Source: Oceanisphaera profunda
GTDB taxonomy: Bacteria; Pseudomonadota; Gammaproteobacteria; Enterobacterales; Aeromonadaceae
Reading direction: 5' to 3'
Assembly (NCBI RefSeq): GCF_002157895.1
Contig: NZ_CP021377.1
Location: 2,294,001-2,358,000 of the forward strand
DNA: 64,000 nt
How positions within the stretch are numbered: position 1 is the stretch's first letter; each line of letters starts with the position of its first letter. Below, piece by piece: positions 28,469-37,061 of the stretch. Under the pieces are notes generated by a model, which had not been told where the DNA came from, did no database searches, and was given only the letters and a program-made list of their open reading frames with translations. A program made the translations under genes and the position numbers.

Positions 28469-29785
28469 ATGGTTCAGTTCTTCAAGCAAAGCAAACCCAA
28501 GCTCGCCACTCAAGCGCCGTTAGACGTGACCATCGCAGAAGTGAATAGCCATGGGATAGGTGTGACTCGTCATCAAGGGAAGCCGCTGTTTGTACCGGCC
28601 GCTCTTAAAGGCGAGCAAGTGCGGGTGCGCATCGAGCAACAAAATGCCAAATATCAAACCGCGCGGTTACTAAAAGTGCTTAAACCTGCCCCCACCCGAG
28701 AGCAGCCTTTTTGCCCTTATATTAATGACTGCGGCGGCTGCTCTTTGCAGCATATGGCGGTGAACGAGCAGCGCGCACTTAAAGCGCGCACCTTGGCGCA
28801 GCTTTTTTCTCGCCAAGGCATCACAGACTTGCCCGAGCCTGAATGGTTAACGGACTCCGCCACCCAAGGCTATCGCCGCGTGGCGCGCCTTTCTATTCGC
28901 CTGCAAGGCAAAGGTGTAGCGTTAGGCTTTCGACGCAGTCAGTCGCACCAATTGGTGGAAATTGAACATTGCGGTGTGTTGCGCCCGCAATTATCTGCGT
29001 TAATTGCGCCGCTGCGTACCTTATTAAATGCGCTTAAGGCCACCAAGCAATTGGGCCATATCGAGCTTTATGATGCGAGTGAGGGCGTGGCAATATTGTT
29101 GCGCCACACCGGCAGCTTGTCGGCTCACGATTTGGAATTGCTGGTGTCTTTCGCACAAAGTCGTGATCTGGCGTTATTTTTACAAGACGATAATAGTCGT
29201 CGGCCTTTACATGTACCTTTTTCACTTTATTATCAGATAGATAATATAAAGTTCTCTTTCACTCCCGGTGATTTTATTCAGATCAATGGGCCGCTTAATG
29301 GCCAATTGGTGGCCAAAGCTCAAGACTGGCTTGCGCCCACCCCTAATCATGCGGTATTGGATTTGTTTTGTGGGGTGGGCAACTTCTCTTTGCCGCTAGC
29401 GGCCGCCGGGCATGCCGTGATTGGCGTAGAGGGAGTGATGGAAATGGTGGAGCAAGCGCGCGGCAATGCAGAAGACAATGGCTTAGACCAAGCGCAGTTT
29501 TATCGGGCAGATTTAGCCGCCGACTTCACCCAAGAACCCTGGGCTCAGCAAGGATTTGAGCGGGTGTTGTTGGATCCCGGTCGCGCGGGTGCCGAGCAGG
29601 TGATGCCTTATTTGTGCGAGTTAGCACCTGAGCGCTTGCTGTATGTGTCTTGTAATCCGGTGACCTTGTCACGCGACAGCTTGCCATTGTTGGCGGCGGG
29701 TTATCGTCTAACACGCTTGTGTTTAATTGATATGTTTCCCCATACGGTGCATTGCGAAGCAATGGCCTTGTTCGAATTGAGTTAA
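28469..29785 (+). CDS. rlmD: 23S rRNA (uracil-1939-C5)-methyltransferase RlmD
   Basis: SAM-dependent enzyme that methylates U1939 of 23S rRNA and carries a 4Fe-4S cluster. The 438-residue protein has an N-terminal TRAM domain, the cluster cysteines in CPYINDCGGCSLQHM (about 82-96), the SAM motif DLFCGVGNFSLPLA and the catalytic cysteine in LYVSCNPVTLSRD. It is 15 bases upstream of relA. Confidence 0.95.
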   Translation: MVQFFKQSKPKLATQAPLDVTIAEVNSHGIGVTRHQGKPLFVPAALKGEQVRVRIEQQNAKYQTARLLKVLKPAPTREQPFCPYINDCGGCSLQHMAVNEQRALKARTLAQLFSRQGITDLPEPEWLTDSATQGYRRVARLSIRLQGKGVALGFRRSQSHQLVEIEHCGVLRPQLSALIAPLRTLLNALKATKQLGHIELYDASEGVAILLRHTGSLSAHDLELLVSFAQSRDLALFLQDDNSRRPLHVPFSLYYQIDNIKFSFTPGDFIQINGPLNGQLVAKAQDWLAPTPNHAVLDLFCGVGNFSLPLAAAGHAVIGVEGVMEMVEQARGNAEDNGLDQAQFYRADLAADFTQEPWAQQGFERVLLDPGRAGAEQVMPYLCELAPERLLYVSCNPVTLSRDSLPLLAAGYRLTRLCLIDMFPHTVHCEAMALFELS

Positions 29786-29799
29786 GTTAAGGGATAACT

Positions 29800-32013
29800 A
29801 TGGTTGCAGTACGCAATACTCATCTTACCGTCATCTTCAATTTAGAAGAATGGGCGGCGAGCTTGCCGTTCGCGGCAGAAGAACAAGAGCAGTTAAAAGC
29901 GCTGTATGAGTGTTGTTTAAGCTTAAAGGCGCCGCTGCCGGATTTATTACAATTGCAGGCCCAAGGGGTGGAAATGGTGGGCATATTGCTCACCTTGAGT
30001 ATGGATATCGAAACCGTCAAGGCGGCGATGCTGTACCCCTTTGTGGAAGCAGGCCACCTAACCTTGGCGGAAATTGAGTCCAAGTTTGGCGCTACCATAC
30101 CGCGCTTATTGCAGGGCGTGCTCGACATGGAAGCCATCCGCTCCTTGCAGCATCTGCAAAATGAGAAAAACTCAGAAGTACAAGTTGATCGCGTGCGGCG
30201 CATGTTGATGGCCATGGTCGAAGACGTGCGCGCCGTGGTGATCAAGCTTGCGGAGCGCATCACCTGCCTGCGCGAAGTAAAAGGTGCCGATGAAGAAACC
30301 CGCGTCTTGGTGGCCAAAGAAATTGCCAGTATCTACGCCCCCTTGGCCAACCGTCTGGGTATCGGCCAGCTAAAGTGGGAGCTAGAAGATTTATCGTTTC
30401 GCTATTTACACCCTGAAACTTATAAGCGCATCGCCTCTTTATTACATGAAAAACGGCTGGCGCGTGAAGCCTACATTCAAGATTTTGTCAGTGGCCTAAA
30501 AGACGCGTTAGCCGAGGCGGGAGTGGCCGCAGAGGTTTATGGCCGACCTAAACACATCTACAGTATTTGGCGCAAGATGCAGAAGAAGCATCTGGATTTT
30601 GACGAACTGTTCGATGTGCGCGCAGTGAGAGTGGTCACCCCCCATTTACAAGACTGCTACGGCGCACTTGGCGTGGTGCATACCCAATTTCGGCATATTC
30701 CTCGCGAGTTTGATGACTATGTGGCCAACCCTAAGCCCAACGGTTATCAGTCGATTCATACAGTAGTGTTAGGTCCTGAGGGTAAAACCGTTGAAATACA
30801 AATCCGCACCAGTGACATGCATCAAGATGCAGAGCTGGGCGTGGCCGCGCACTGGAAATACAAAGAAGGTGGCGGTAATACCAAACAAAGCGGTTTTGAG
30901 GATAAAATTACTTGGCTGAGAAAGCTGCTGGCCTGGCAAGAAGACTTGGCTGAAAGTGGCTCTTTAGTCGACGAGCTGCGCAGCCAAGTATTTGAAGACC
31001 GCGTTTATGTCTTTACACCCAAAGGCGAGGTGGTGGACATGCCGCTTGGGGCCACGCCGCTGGATTTTGCTTATTACATTCACAGCCAAATTGGCCATCG
31101 TTGCATTGGCGCTAAAATTGATGGGCGCATCGTGCCCTTTACCTACGCGTTGCAAACCGGCGATCAGGTAGAGATCATTACCCAAAAACAGCCTAATCCA
31201 AGCCGTGATTGGATGAACCCAAATCAGGGGTTTCTGCGTACCAGTCGTGCCCGGGCTAAAGTCAGCACTTGGTTTAAGAAACAAGACCGCGATAAGAATA
31301 TCGTGGCCGGCCGAGAGCTGTTGGATAAAGAGCTGGACCGTTTAGGCCTACAATTCTCGCTAATTAATAAAACAGTATTAGAGCGTTATAACGTCACTCA
31401 TCTCGATGATCTACTAGCGGGGATCGGTGGCGGTGACTTGCGTATTAACCAGCTGCTTAACTACCTGCAAGGGCTGCATAAAAAGCCCACCAGCGCCGAA
31501 GAAGACGAAGCGGTACTGCGCCAATTAGCCTTAAATGCCGCGAAACAGCCCACCACAACTAACTCGAAAGGCCACATAGTAGTGGAGGGGGTGGGCAATC
31601 TATTGACTAATATTGCCCGTTGCTGCCAACCGATACCGGGAGATGAAATCACCGGCTTTATTACCCAAGGTCGGGGGATTTCTATTCACCGTGACGATTG
31701 CGAGCAATTAAAAGAATTACAAAGCCAGCATCCCGAGCGCTTGGTAGAAGCGGTATGGGGCGAAAATAATGCCGGTGGTTATAAAATTACCTTACGCGTG
31801 GTGGCCACCGACAGATCTGGCTTATTGCGTGATATCACCACTATTTTGGCCAATGAAAAAATTAATGTGGTGGAGTTCAGCAGTCACGCCAGTCGTAAGC
31901 AACAAACTGCCACCATGGACATGGTGCTGCGCATTTACAACATAGATAGCTTAAGTCGCGCCTTAGCCAAAATCAGCCAGTTACCGGATATTATTGAAGC
32001 GAAACGGCTTTAA
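29800..32013 (+). CDS. relA: GTP pyrophosphokinase RelA
   Basis: Ribosome-bound (p)ppGpp synthetase of the stringent response. The 737-residue protein has a degenerate hydrolase domain (MLYPFVEAGHL in place of the metal-binding HD motif), the synthetase domain with FDELFDVRAVRVV and NPKPNGYQSIHTVV, a TGS domain (about 400-465), a zinc-finger/conserved-cysteine region (NIARCCQPIPGD) and a C-terminal ACT domain. The lost HD motif marks it as the monofunctional RelA and not SpoT. Confidence 0.96.
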   Translation: MVAVRNTHLTVIFNLEEWAASLPFAAEEQEQLKALYECCLSLKAPLPDLLQLQAQGVEMVGILLTLSMDIETVKAAMLYPFVEAGHLTLAEIESKFGATIPRLLQGVLDMEAIRSLQHLQNEKNSEVQVDRVRRMLMAMVEDVRAVVIKLAERITCLREVKGADEETRVLVAKEIASIYAPLANRLGIGQLKWELEDLSFRYLHPETYKRIASLLHEKRLAREAYIQDFVSGLKDALAEAGVAAEVYGRPKHIYSIWRKMQKKHLDFDELFDVRAVRVVTPHLQDCYGALGVVHTQFRHIPREFDDYVANPKPNGYQSIHTVVLGPEGKTVEIQIRTSDMHQDAELGVAAHWKYKEGGGNTKQSGFEDKITWLRKLLAWQEDLAESGSLVDELRSQVFEDRVYVFTPKGEVVDMPLGATPLDFAYYIHSQIGHRCIGAKIDGRIVPFTYALQTGDQVEIITQKQPNPSRDWMNPNQGFLRTSRARAKVSTWFKKQDRDKNIVAGRELLDKELDRLGLQFSLINKTVLERYNVTHLDDLLAGIGGGDLRINQLLNYLQGLHKKPTSAEEDEAVLRQLALNAAKQPTTTNSKGHIVVEGVGNLLTNIARCCQPIPGDEITGFITQGRGISIHRDDCEQLKELQSQHPERLVEAVWGENNAGGYKITLRVVATDRSGLLRDITTILANEKINVVEFSSHASRKQQTATMDMVLRIYNIDSLSRALAKISQLPDIIEAKRL

Positions 32014-32230
32014 GAAAAGCTGAAAGCCGTAAGCTATAAGTTTTAAAAAAAGCGCAGCAGGTTGTGATGCCGCTGTCCATCCAGAGCGCTACACCTTTAG
32101 GTGGGTTGTCGCGCAGCGAGTTCTAGGCATAACAGGCACGAGTTTATGAGCATAGTTTTCTATGTGATTAAACGAGTGAGTGTTATAACGCCGAAATCGC
32201 CAGCAGCAGCACACCTATTTAAGGAGTAGC

Positions 32231-33055
32231 ATGAAACAATATTCTCTCGACGACTTACTCGGCATTATGGCGGCGCTGCGCGATCCGGTATCTGGTTGCC
32301 CTTGGGATCAAAAACAAGACTTTGTAAGTCTTGTGCCGCACACCTTAGAAGAAGCCTATGAAGTGGCGGACACCATTACGCGCAATGCGCTGGATGAGTT
32401 GCCCAATGAGCTAGGTGACTTGTTATTTCAAGTGGTGTTTTATGCGCAACTTGGCAAAGAGCAGGCGCTGTTTGATTTTAATTATGTGGTACAAGCGGTC
32501 AGCGAAAAGCTGATTCGCCGTCATCCTCATGTCTTTACGAGCAATGAGCCGAACCATGAGCTTGGTGAACGCCGCTTTACCAGTGAAGATGAGATCAAGG
32601 CCAACTGGGAGGCCATAAAAGCCCAAGAGCGTCGTCAGCAAGATGCCAATGCCACCAGCGCCTTAGATGATATTCCGCGTAATTTACCGGCTCTTACGCG
32701 CGCCAATAAAATACAGAAGCGCTGCTCGGCGGTAGGCTTTGACTGGCAAGCGTTACCACCGGTGCTAGAAAAAATATATGAAGAGCTGGATGAAGTGATG
32801 GCCGAGCTCAAGCAGCCGGAGCAAAACTCGGCCCGCATCGCCGATGAACTGGGCGATGTGTTGTTTGCCTGTGTAAATTTAGTGCGCCACTTAAAACAAG
32901 ATCCAGAAGCTGTGCTGCGCGGCGCCAATGATAAGTTTGAACGCCGCTTTCGCGGGGTTGAGCAAGCGTTACAGGCGGATAATAAACGCAGTCAAGACTG
33001 CAGCGAAGCAGAGCTCGACGGCTATTGGCGACAACAGAAACTAAAAGAACGTTAA
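32231..33055 (+). CDS. mazG: Nucleoside triphosphate pyrophosphohydrolase MazG
   Basis: Hydrolyses NTPs and dNTPs to monophosphates and lowers (p)ppGpp effects in E. coli. The 274-residue protein is a tandem of two MazG domains: GCPWDQKQ and HTLEEAYEVAD with ELGDLLFQVVFYAQ in the first, and EELDEVMAEL with DELGDVLFACVNLVRHL in the second, supplying the metal-binding Glu and Asp residues. AAGGAG precedes the ATG. It lies 217 bases after relA; no MazEF toxin pair lies between. Confidence 0.95.
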   Translation: MKQYSLDDLLGIMAALRDPVSGCPWDQKQDFVSLVPHTLEEAYEVADTITRNALDELPNELGDLLFQVVFYAQLGKEQALFDFNYVVQAVSEKLIRRHPHVFTSNEPNHELGERRFTSEDEIKANWEAIKAQERRQQDANATSALDDIPRNLPALTRANKIQKRCSAVGFDWQALPPVLEKIYEELDEVMAELKQPEQNSARIADELGDVLFACVNLVRHLKQDPEAVLRGANDKFERRFRGVEQALQADNKRSQDCSEAELDGYWRQQKLKER

Positions 33056-33223
33056 GAGCACGTTAGCCATGTCTGACGTTATACGCCGAACGTAAACACC
33101 CGTGAGTGTGAGGGGGGGTGGTCCTTTATCGTATAGCGTGCGGCGCGAAACGTGCAGCGGCCGAAGGTTGAGTTTCACTTTTCGGGCGCCGAGCCGATAG
33201 CCAATGTAGGCCAGAGGAAATTC

Positions 33224-34084
33224 ATGATGATAATAAGACTAGGGTTATTGCTGCTGTGCACCACTGTTGGTGTGAGCGTAACTTTTGCCCAAGCCCAAGC
33301 CCAAGCCCAAGCCCAAGCCCAGAGCCAGCCCCAAAAAGAAACGGCTAGCACAGGCGAGGTGACCGCGAGCAGCAAAACCATGGCGGAGCGTATTACCACG
33401 GCGGCCACGGCCGCTAAGCTTACGACTGCTACTCAAAGCCCTGATGCAGACGATATACAGCGCAATGATGCCACCGAGGCCAGAGCGGCAGCAGACTCAG
33501 CGGTGGCGGCTTTGGCAGATGGCGAGCTGCGTGCCGTGCCCTTATATGAAGAATATGAGCTGATTGAATGGATCAATGCCAACCGTCATTTACAGCAAGT
33601 GCGAGACAAAGATAACTGCCAGCTAACACAAGACATAGAAGCCAGAGCCGAAGTGTTGCGCCTGCCGGCCTATCAATTTTTATGGGGGGATATGTTGGCG
33701 TGGGGAGTCTGTGTACCGCAACAATCCCGCCGCGGCTTGACCATGCTCTGGAAAGCCGCCGAGCAAGGCTTGCCGGCAGCGTTAGAGCAGTTAGGGCGTT
33801 ATTATTACGACGGCACTTTAGTGCAACAAAACCGCGAGCGCGCCGCGCCTTTGATGCAGGAAGCAGCCAGTTTAGGCTTTGAAAAAGCCCAGTTTACTTG
33901 GGCTAAATGGCTGTTAAGTGGTAGCGGTAGCCCGCTGGATTATCCGCAAGCGTATTTGTGGCTCAAAGAAATGGTGCTGAACGATAAAAAGCAGCATCAA
34001 GAGGCACAGCGCCTCAGTGCCGCCTTGGCCGCCAGAATGCCCGCGCCTAAGGTCAAAGAGTTGAATCATCGCTTAATGTTTTAA
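33224..34084 (+). CDS. motX: Sodium-driven flagellar motor protein MotX
   Basis: Periplasmic protein of the T ring that holds the PomAB stator of Na+-driven polar flagella. The 286-residue protein has a signal peptide (about 1-22, ending TFA|Q) and Sel1-like helical repeats (about 185-255: GLPAALEQLGRYYYDGTLVQQ). The core QQVRDKDNCQLTQDIEARAEVL and YQFLWGDMLAWGVCV is strongly MotX-like. Between signal peptide and core is an unusual linker of about 80 residues starting with Ala-Gln repeats, so it is longer than the roughly 210-residue Vibrio MotX. The ATG at 33224 follows GAGGAAA. Confidence 0.85.
   Translation: MMIIRLGLLLLCTTVGVSVTFAQAQAQAQAQAQSQPQKETASTGEVTASSKTMAERITTAATAAKLTTATQSPDADDIQRNDATEARAAADSAVAALADGELRAVPLYEEYELIEWINANRHLQQVRDKDNCQLTQDIEARAEVLRLPAYQFLWGDMLAWGVCVPQQSRRGLTMLWKAAEQGLPAALEQLGRYYYDGTLVQQNRERAAPLMQEAASLGFEKAQFTWAKWLLSGSGSPLDYPQAYLWLKEMVLNDKKQHQEAQRLSAALAARMPAPKVKELNHRLMF
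33287..33321 (+). repeat. Hexamer tandem repeat (GCCCAA)n within motX
   Basis: Five perfect GCCCAA copies plus a partial one encode alternating Ala-Gln just after the MotX signal peptide. Changes in copy number keep the reading frame and would only lengthen or shorten the linker. Confidence 0.95.
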
Positions 34085-34196
34085 GCCCTTAGCAGGGCGG
34101 TAAGCATATACTTGCTGCCAATGTGGGTATTTAATGCCACACTGCTACACTAATCTGTATTATATATGTACCTTTTTACTCACTCAGGAACTGCCC

Positions 34197-34652
34197 ATGA
34201 AGTTGACCACCTACACGGACTTTGGTCTAAGAACGCTAATGTACTTGGCGACCTTGCCTGAGGGAGAGCTGAGCTCAGTGGGGCACGTTTCCAAACTGTA
34301 TGACGTGTCGCGCAATCATCTGGTAAAGGTGGTGAACCAGCTGGCGCGCGAAGGTTATATTAAAGCGGTGCGCGGTAAAAATGGCGGTATACGTTTAGCC
34401 AAACCGGCCAGTGATATCAATGTAGGCCAAGTGATCCGCTCTCTAGAGAACAACCTCAATGGCATTGATTGCGGCAGTCCAGCTTGTTATTTGGTACGGA
34501 TATGCTTGTTAAAAGACGCGCTGAAAGAAGCCATGGAAGCCTTTTTAGCGGTGATGGAAAGCTATACGCTAGCAGATTTGATCAGTAACCGAGATGAGCT
34601 AATGAGCGTATTCAGCGAGTTAGAGCCCGCGGTAAACATCGAAGTGAAATAA
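34197..34652 (+). CDS. nsrR: Nitric-oxide-sensing repressor NsrR (Rrf2 family)
   Basis: Iron-sulphur transcription repressor that loses DNA binding when its cluster reacts with NO, releasing genes such as hmp. The 151-residue protein begins MKLTTYTDFGLRTLMYLA, has the winged helix with SRNHLVKVVNQLAREGY and VRGKNGGIRLAKPA, and the three cluster cysteines C92, C97 and C103 in the NsrR spacing C-x4-C-x5-C. IscR spacing differs. The ATG at 34197 replaces a longer ORF start at 34134 because it matches the family start. Confidence 0.93.
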   Translation: MKLTTYTDFGLRTLMYLATLPEGELSSVGHVSKLYDVSRNHLVKVVNQLAREGYIKAVRGKNGGIRLAKPASDINVGQVIRSLENNLNGIDCGSPACYLVRICLLKDALKEAMEAFLAVMESYTLADLISNRDELMSVFSELEPAVNIEVK

Positions 34653-34726
34653 ACGCGATACGCTATCAGCTGCTAAGACTAGCAATGATTCATTATTGAC
34701 GGCGTAAGGCGCCAAGAGCTATTTTT

Positions 34727-34765
34727 ACGCCTCACGCCTCACGCCTCACGCCTCACGCCTCACGC
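34727..34765. repeat. Heptamer tandem repeat (ACGCCTC)n
   Basis: Five perfect copies of ACGCCTC plus four bases, ending one base before the stop codon of the minus-strand gene at 34767. Single copies of the same word, and its complement GAGGCGT, are scattered through other gaps. Compare the ATTCAAC array at 4578. Confidence 0.95.
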
Positions 34766-34766
34766 G

Positions 34767-36041
34767 CTACTTAAAGTAATACGGCAGCACGCGCACTAGC
34801 TTGATCATATTGTTTTCGACTTCCAAGATTTCCAGCGGATAGCCCGATAAGCGCAGGCCAATGTTTGCCTCTGGGATTTCTTCTAAATATTCCAAGATTA
34901 AGCCATTCAGCGAGCGGGGGCCGTCACAAGGCAGCTGCCAACCCAACTCTTTATTAATGTCTCGTATGCTGGCGGACCCTTCAATCAGGTAAGAGCCATC
35001 GTCGAGGGGCTTAATTTCATCGCTTAAAGTGGGGCTAATGGTAGTGGTAAAATCACCCACAATTTCTTCCAAAATATCATCCAATGTCACCAAGCCTTGA
35101 ATATCCCCGTATTCATCGACGATAAGCCCAATACGCTCTTTGTTGCGCTGAAACTTCACCAGCTGCACATTAAGGGGCGTGGCTTCTGGGATGTAATACA
35201 GCTCACGCAGCGCGCGCATTAAGTTGGACTTACAAAGCTCATCTTTAGCTAATAAGCGCAGCGCATCGCGGGCGTGAATAAAGCCTAGGGCATCATCAAT
35301 GCTGTCACGATAAAGCAGCACTTTAGTGTGCGGGCTTTGCATCAAACGTCGACTCATGTTCTTCCAATCTTGCGTGATGTCGATACCGTAAATTTCATTA
35401 CGCGGCACCATAATGTCATCCACGGTGACCTTCTCAAGATCGAGGATAGACAACAGCATATCTTGGTGGCGACGGGGGATCAGCGCCCCAGCTTCATTGA
35501 CTATGGTGCGTAACTCTTCTGAGCTAATGGCATTATCTTCTTGGTTGCGCGGGTTAATGCGAAACAACATAAGTAAGCCATTAGAGATGGCATTAATCAT
35601 CCATACCGCCGGATACAGCAGCCACATCAAGGGTTTAAGTATGATGGATGCCGGAAACGCCACTCGCTCAGGGTAGAGGGCGGCGAGAGTTTTTGGGGTC
35701 ACCTCAGAAAAAATCAGCACCACTATGGTTAGCCCCACGGTGGCGACCGCGACCCCTAAATCGCCGAACAGACGAATCGCAATCAAGGTGGCAATGGCCG
35801 AGGCCATAATATTAACCAAGTTATTGCCAATTAAGATCAGGCCGATTAAGCGGTCTGGGCGCGCCAATAATTTTTCAACGCGAATCGCGGATTTATTGTT
35901 GTTTTGCGCAAGGTGGCGTAACCGATAGCGGTTGAGCGACATCATGCCGGTTTCTGAGCTCGAAAAAAAAGCAGAAAGAAAGAGTAAGGCTATCAGGACA
36001 CCCGTAAGGGTGCCCGTGGAGATTTCGTCCAAGCAGACCAT
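34767..36041 (-). CDS. corB: CNNM/CorB-family transporter (HlyC/CorC family, YfjD-like)
   Basis: Membrane protein thought to export or regulate Mg2+/Co2+. The 424-residue protein has a DUF21/CNNM transmembrane domain (about 1-190, with SSETGMMSLNRYRLRHLA and GNNLVNIMAS), a CBS pair (about 205-330: TVDDIMVPRNEI and GLIVDEYGDIQGLVTLDDILEEIVGDF) and a C-terminal CorC_HlyC domain. It matches E. coli YfjD closely and has the same neighbours, ypjD and ffh. Its function in magnesium efflux is known only for relatives. Confidence 0.9.
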   Translation of the reverse strand: MVCLDEISTGTLTGVLIALLFLSAFFSSSETGMMSLNRYRLRHLAQNNNKSAIRVEKLLARPDRLIGLILIGNNLVNIMASAIATLIAIRLFGDLGVAVATVGLTIVVLIFSEVTPKTLAALYPERVAFPASIILKPLMWLLYPAVWMINAISNGLLMLFRINPRNQEDNAISSEELRTIVNEAGALIPRRHQDMLLSILDLEKVTVDDIMVPRNEIYGIDITQDWKNMSRRLMQSPHTKVLLYRDSIDDALGFIHARDALRLLAKDELCKSNLMRALRELYYIPEATPLNVQLVKFQRNKERIGLIVDEYGDIQGLVTLDDILEEIVGDFTTTISPTLSDEIKPLDDGSYLIEGSASIRDINKELGWQLPCDGPRSLNGLILEYLEEIPEANIGLRLSGYPLEILEVENNMIKLVRVLPYYFK

Positions 36042-36128
36042 CCTGTGTCATAAAACTAATCAATTATTAAAATGTGAGCTGTATTTTTGAGTCTTTCCGT
36101 AAGGTTTGACCACGGGTAGTTAAATCGT

Positions 36129-36917
36129 TCAGCCCAATACTACCTCGCGTACAAATCGGCTGCCAAAATAAGCCAGCGTCAGTAATAAGCTGCCGATCAC
36201 ACTGGCCCAAATCACTTTTCGGCCCCGCCAACCCAAACGATGATGTCCCCAGAGTAAACCCACATAGACACACCATGCAATGATAGTGAGAATCGCTTTG
36301 TGGGCTTTACCTGGGCTAAACATATCTTGTAAGAAAAACAAACCGCTGGAGATAGACAGCGTCAGCACCACCACGCCGATAAAAATTAATCGTATTAAGT
36401 AGCGCTCCAGCGTCATTAAAGGCGGCATAGAGGGCAGGTTAGTCAACTTATGGGACTTGAGGCGGTGCGTTAAAAAGCCCAGTAAAATCGCCAATAAGGA
36501 GGCAATCGCTAACAGTGAATAGGACATCAAGCCTAAGCCGATGTGCAATAGCACTTCAGGGCGTGTTTCTAAGTACATGCTGTAATGACTAGGAATAAGC
36601 CAGTCGGCGGCTAACAATAATGCGGCAAAACCATAGACCAAAGGCATTAATAGCCACACTTTAAAGCGCGCGACCAGCACCGTCATCAAGGCGGCAATAA
36701 TCAGGCTGATCAGAGAAGCGACATTGAGCATGCTCAGGTTTTGCCCTGGCACTAACACTATGATGTCGAACAGCCACAGGCCGTGCAACGCCATGGCGCA
36801 CAGCGCGGCCAGCACACTGGCGCGGCCGTTACGCTGCTTGGGGTTGAGTATATTATGCACACAGGCAAAGGCTGTTAATAAGTAAAAAGCCATCGCCAAA
36901 ATAGCAAGCAATTCCAT
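36129..36917 (-). CDS. ypjD: CcsA/YpjD-family inner-membrane protein
   Basis: Eight-helix inner-membrane protein of the cytochrome c assembly (CcsA/HemX-like) family, 262 residues. The GLGLMSYSLLAIASLLAILL stretch and the late IIAWCVYVGLLWGHHRLGWRGRK segment carry the family's conserved histidine and tryptophan positions. E. coli YpjD has been linked to cation homeostasis with its neighbour yfjD, but a direct role is not settled. It is divergent from ffh. Confidence 0.88.
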   Translation of the reverse strand: MELLAILAMAFYLLTAFACVHNILNPKQRNGRASVLAALCAMALHGLWLFDIIVLVPGQNLSMLNVASLISLIIAALMTVLVARFKVWLLMPLVYGFAALLLAADWLIPSHYSMYLETRPEVLLHIGLGLMSYSLLAIASLLAILLGFLTHRLKSHKLTNLPSMPPLMTLERYLIRLIFIGVVVLTLSISSGLFFLQDMFSPGKAHKAILTIIAWCVYVGLLWGHHRLGWRGRKVIWASVIGSLLLTLAYFGSRFVREVVLG

Positions 36918-37000
36918 AATGAATTTAAGCCATTAATTGGTGAAATAAGAAGAATTATCAGTATACCCTTAACCCAAAGCATATCGCTACCCAAGGTGAC

Positions 37001-37029
37001 TTAAGTTACGCGGATAACTTGGGTATACT
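37001..37029 (+). promoter_or_regulatory. Possible ffh promoter
   Basis: TTAAGT, 17-bp spacer, TATACT just upstream of ffh. The -35 is poor. The complement AGTATACCC also occurs at 36959-36967, so the ypjD-ffh gap has two facing TATACT boxes. Confidence 0.35.
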
Positions 37030-37061
37030 AGAGGTAATTTTCGCCAACTGCGGGCTATATC

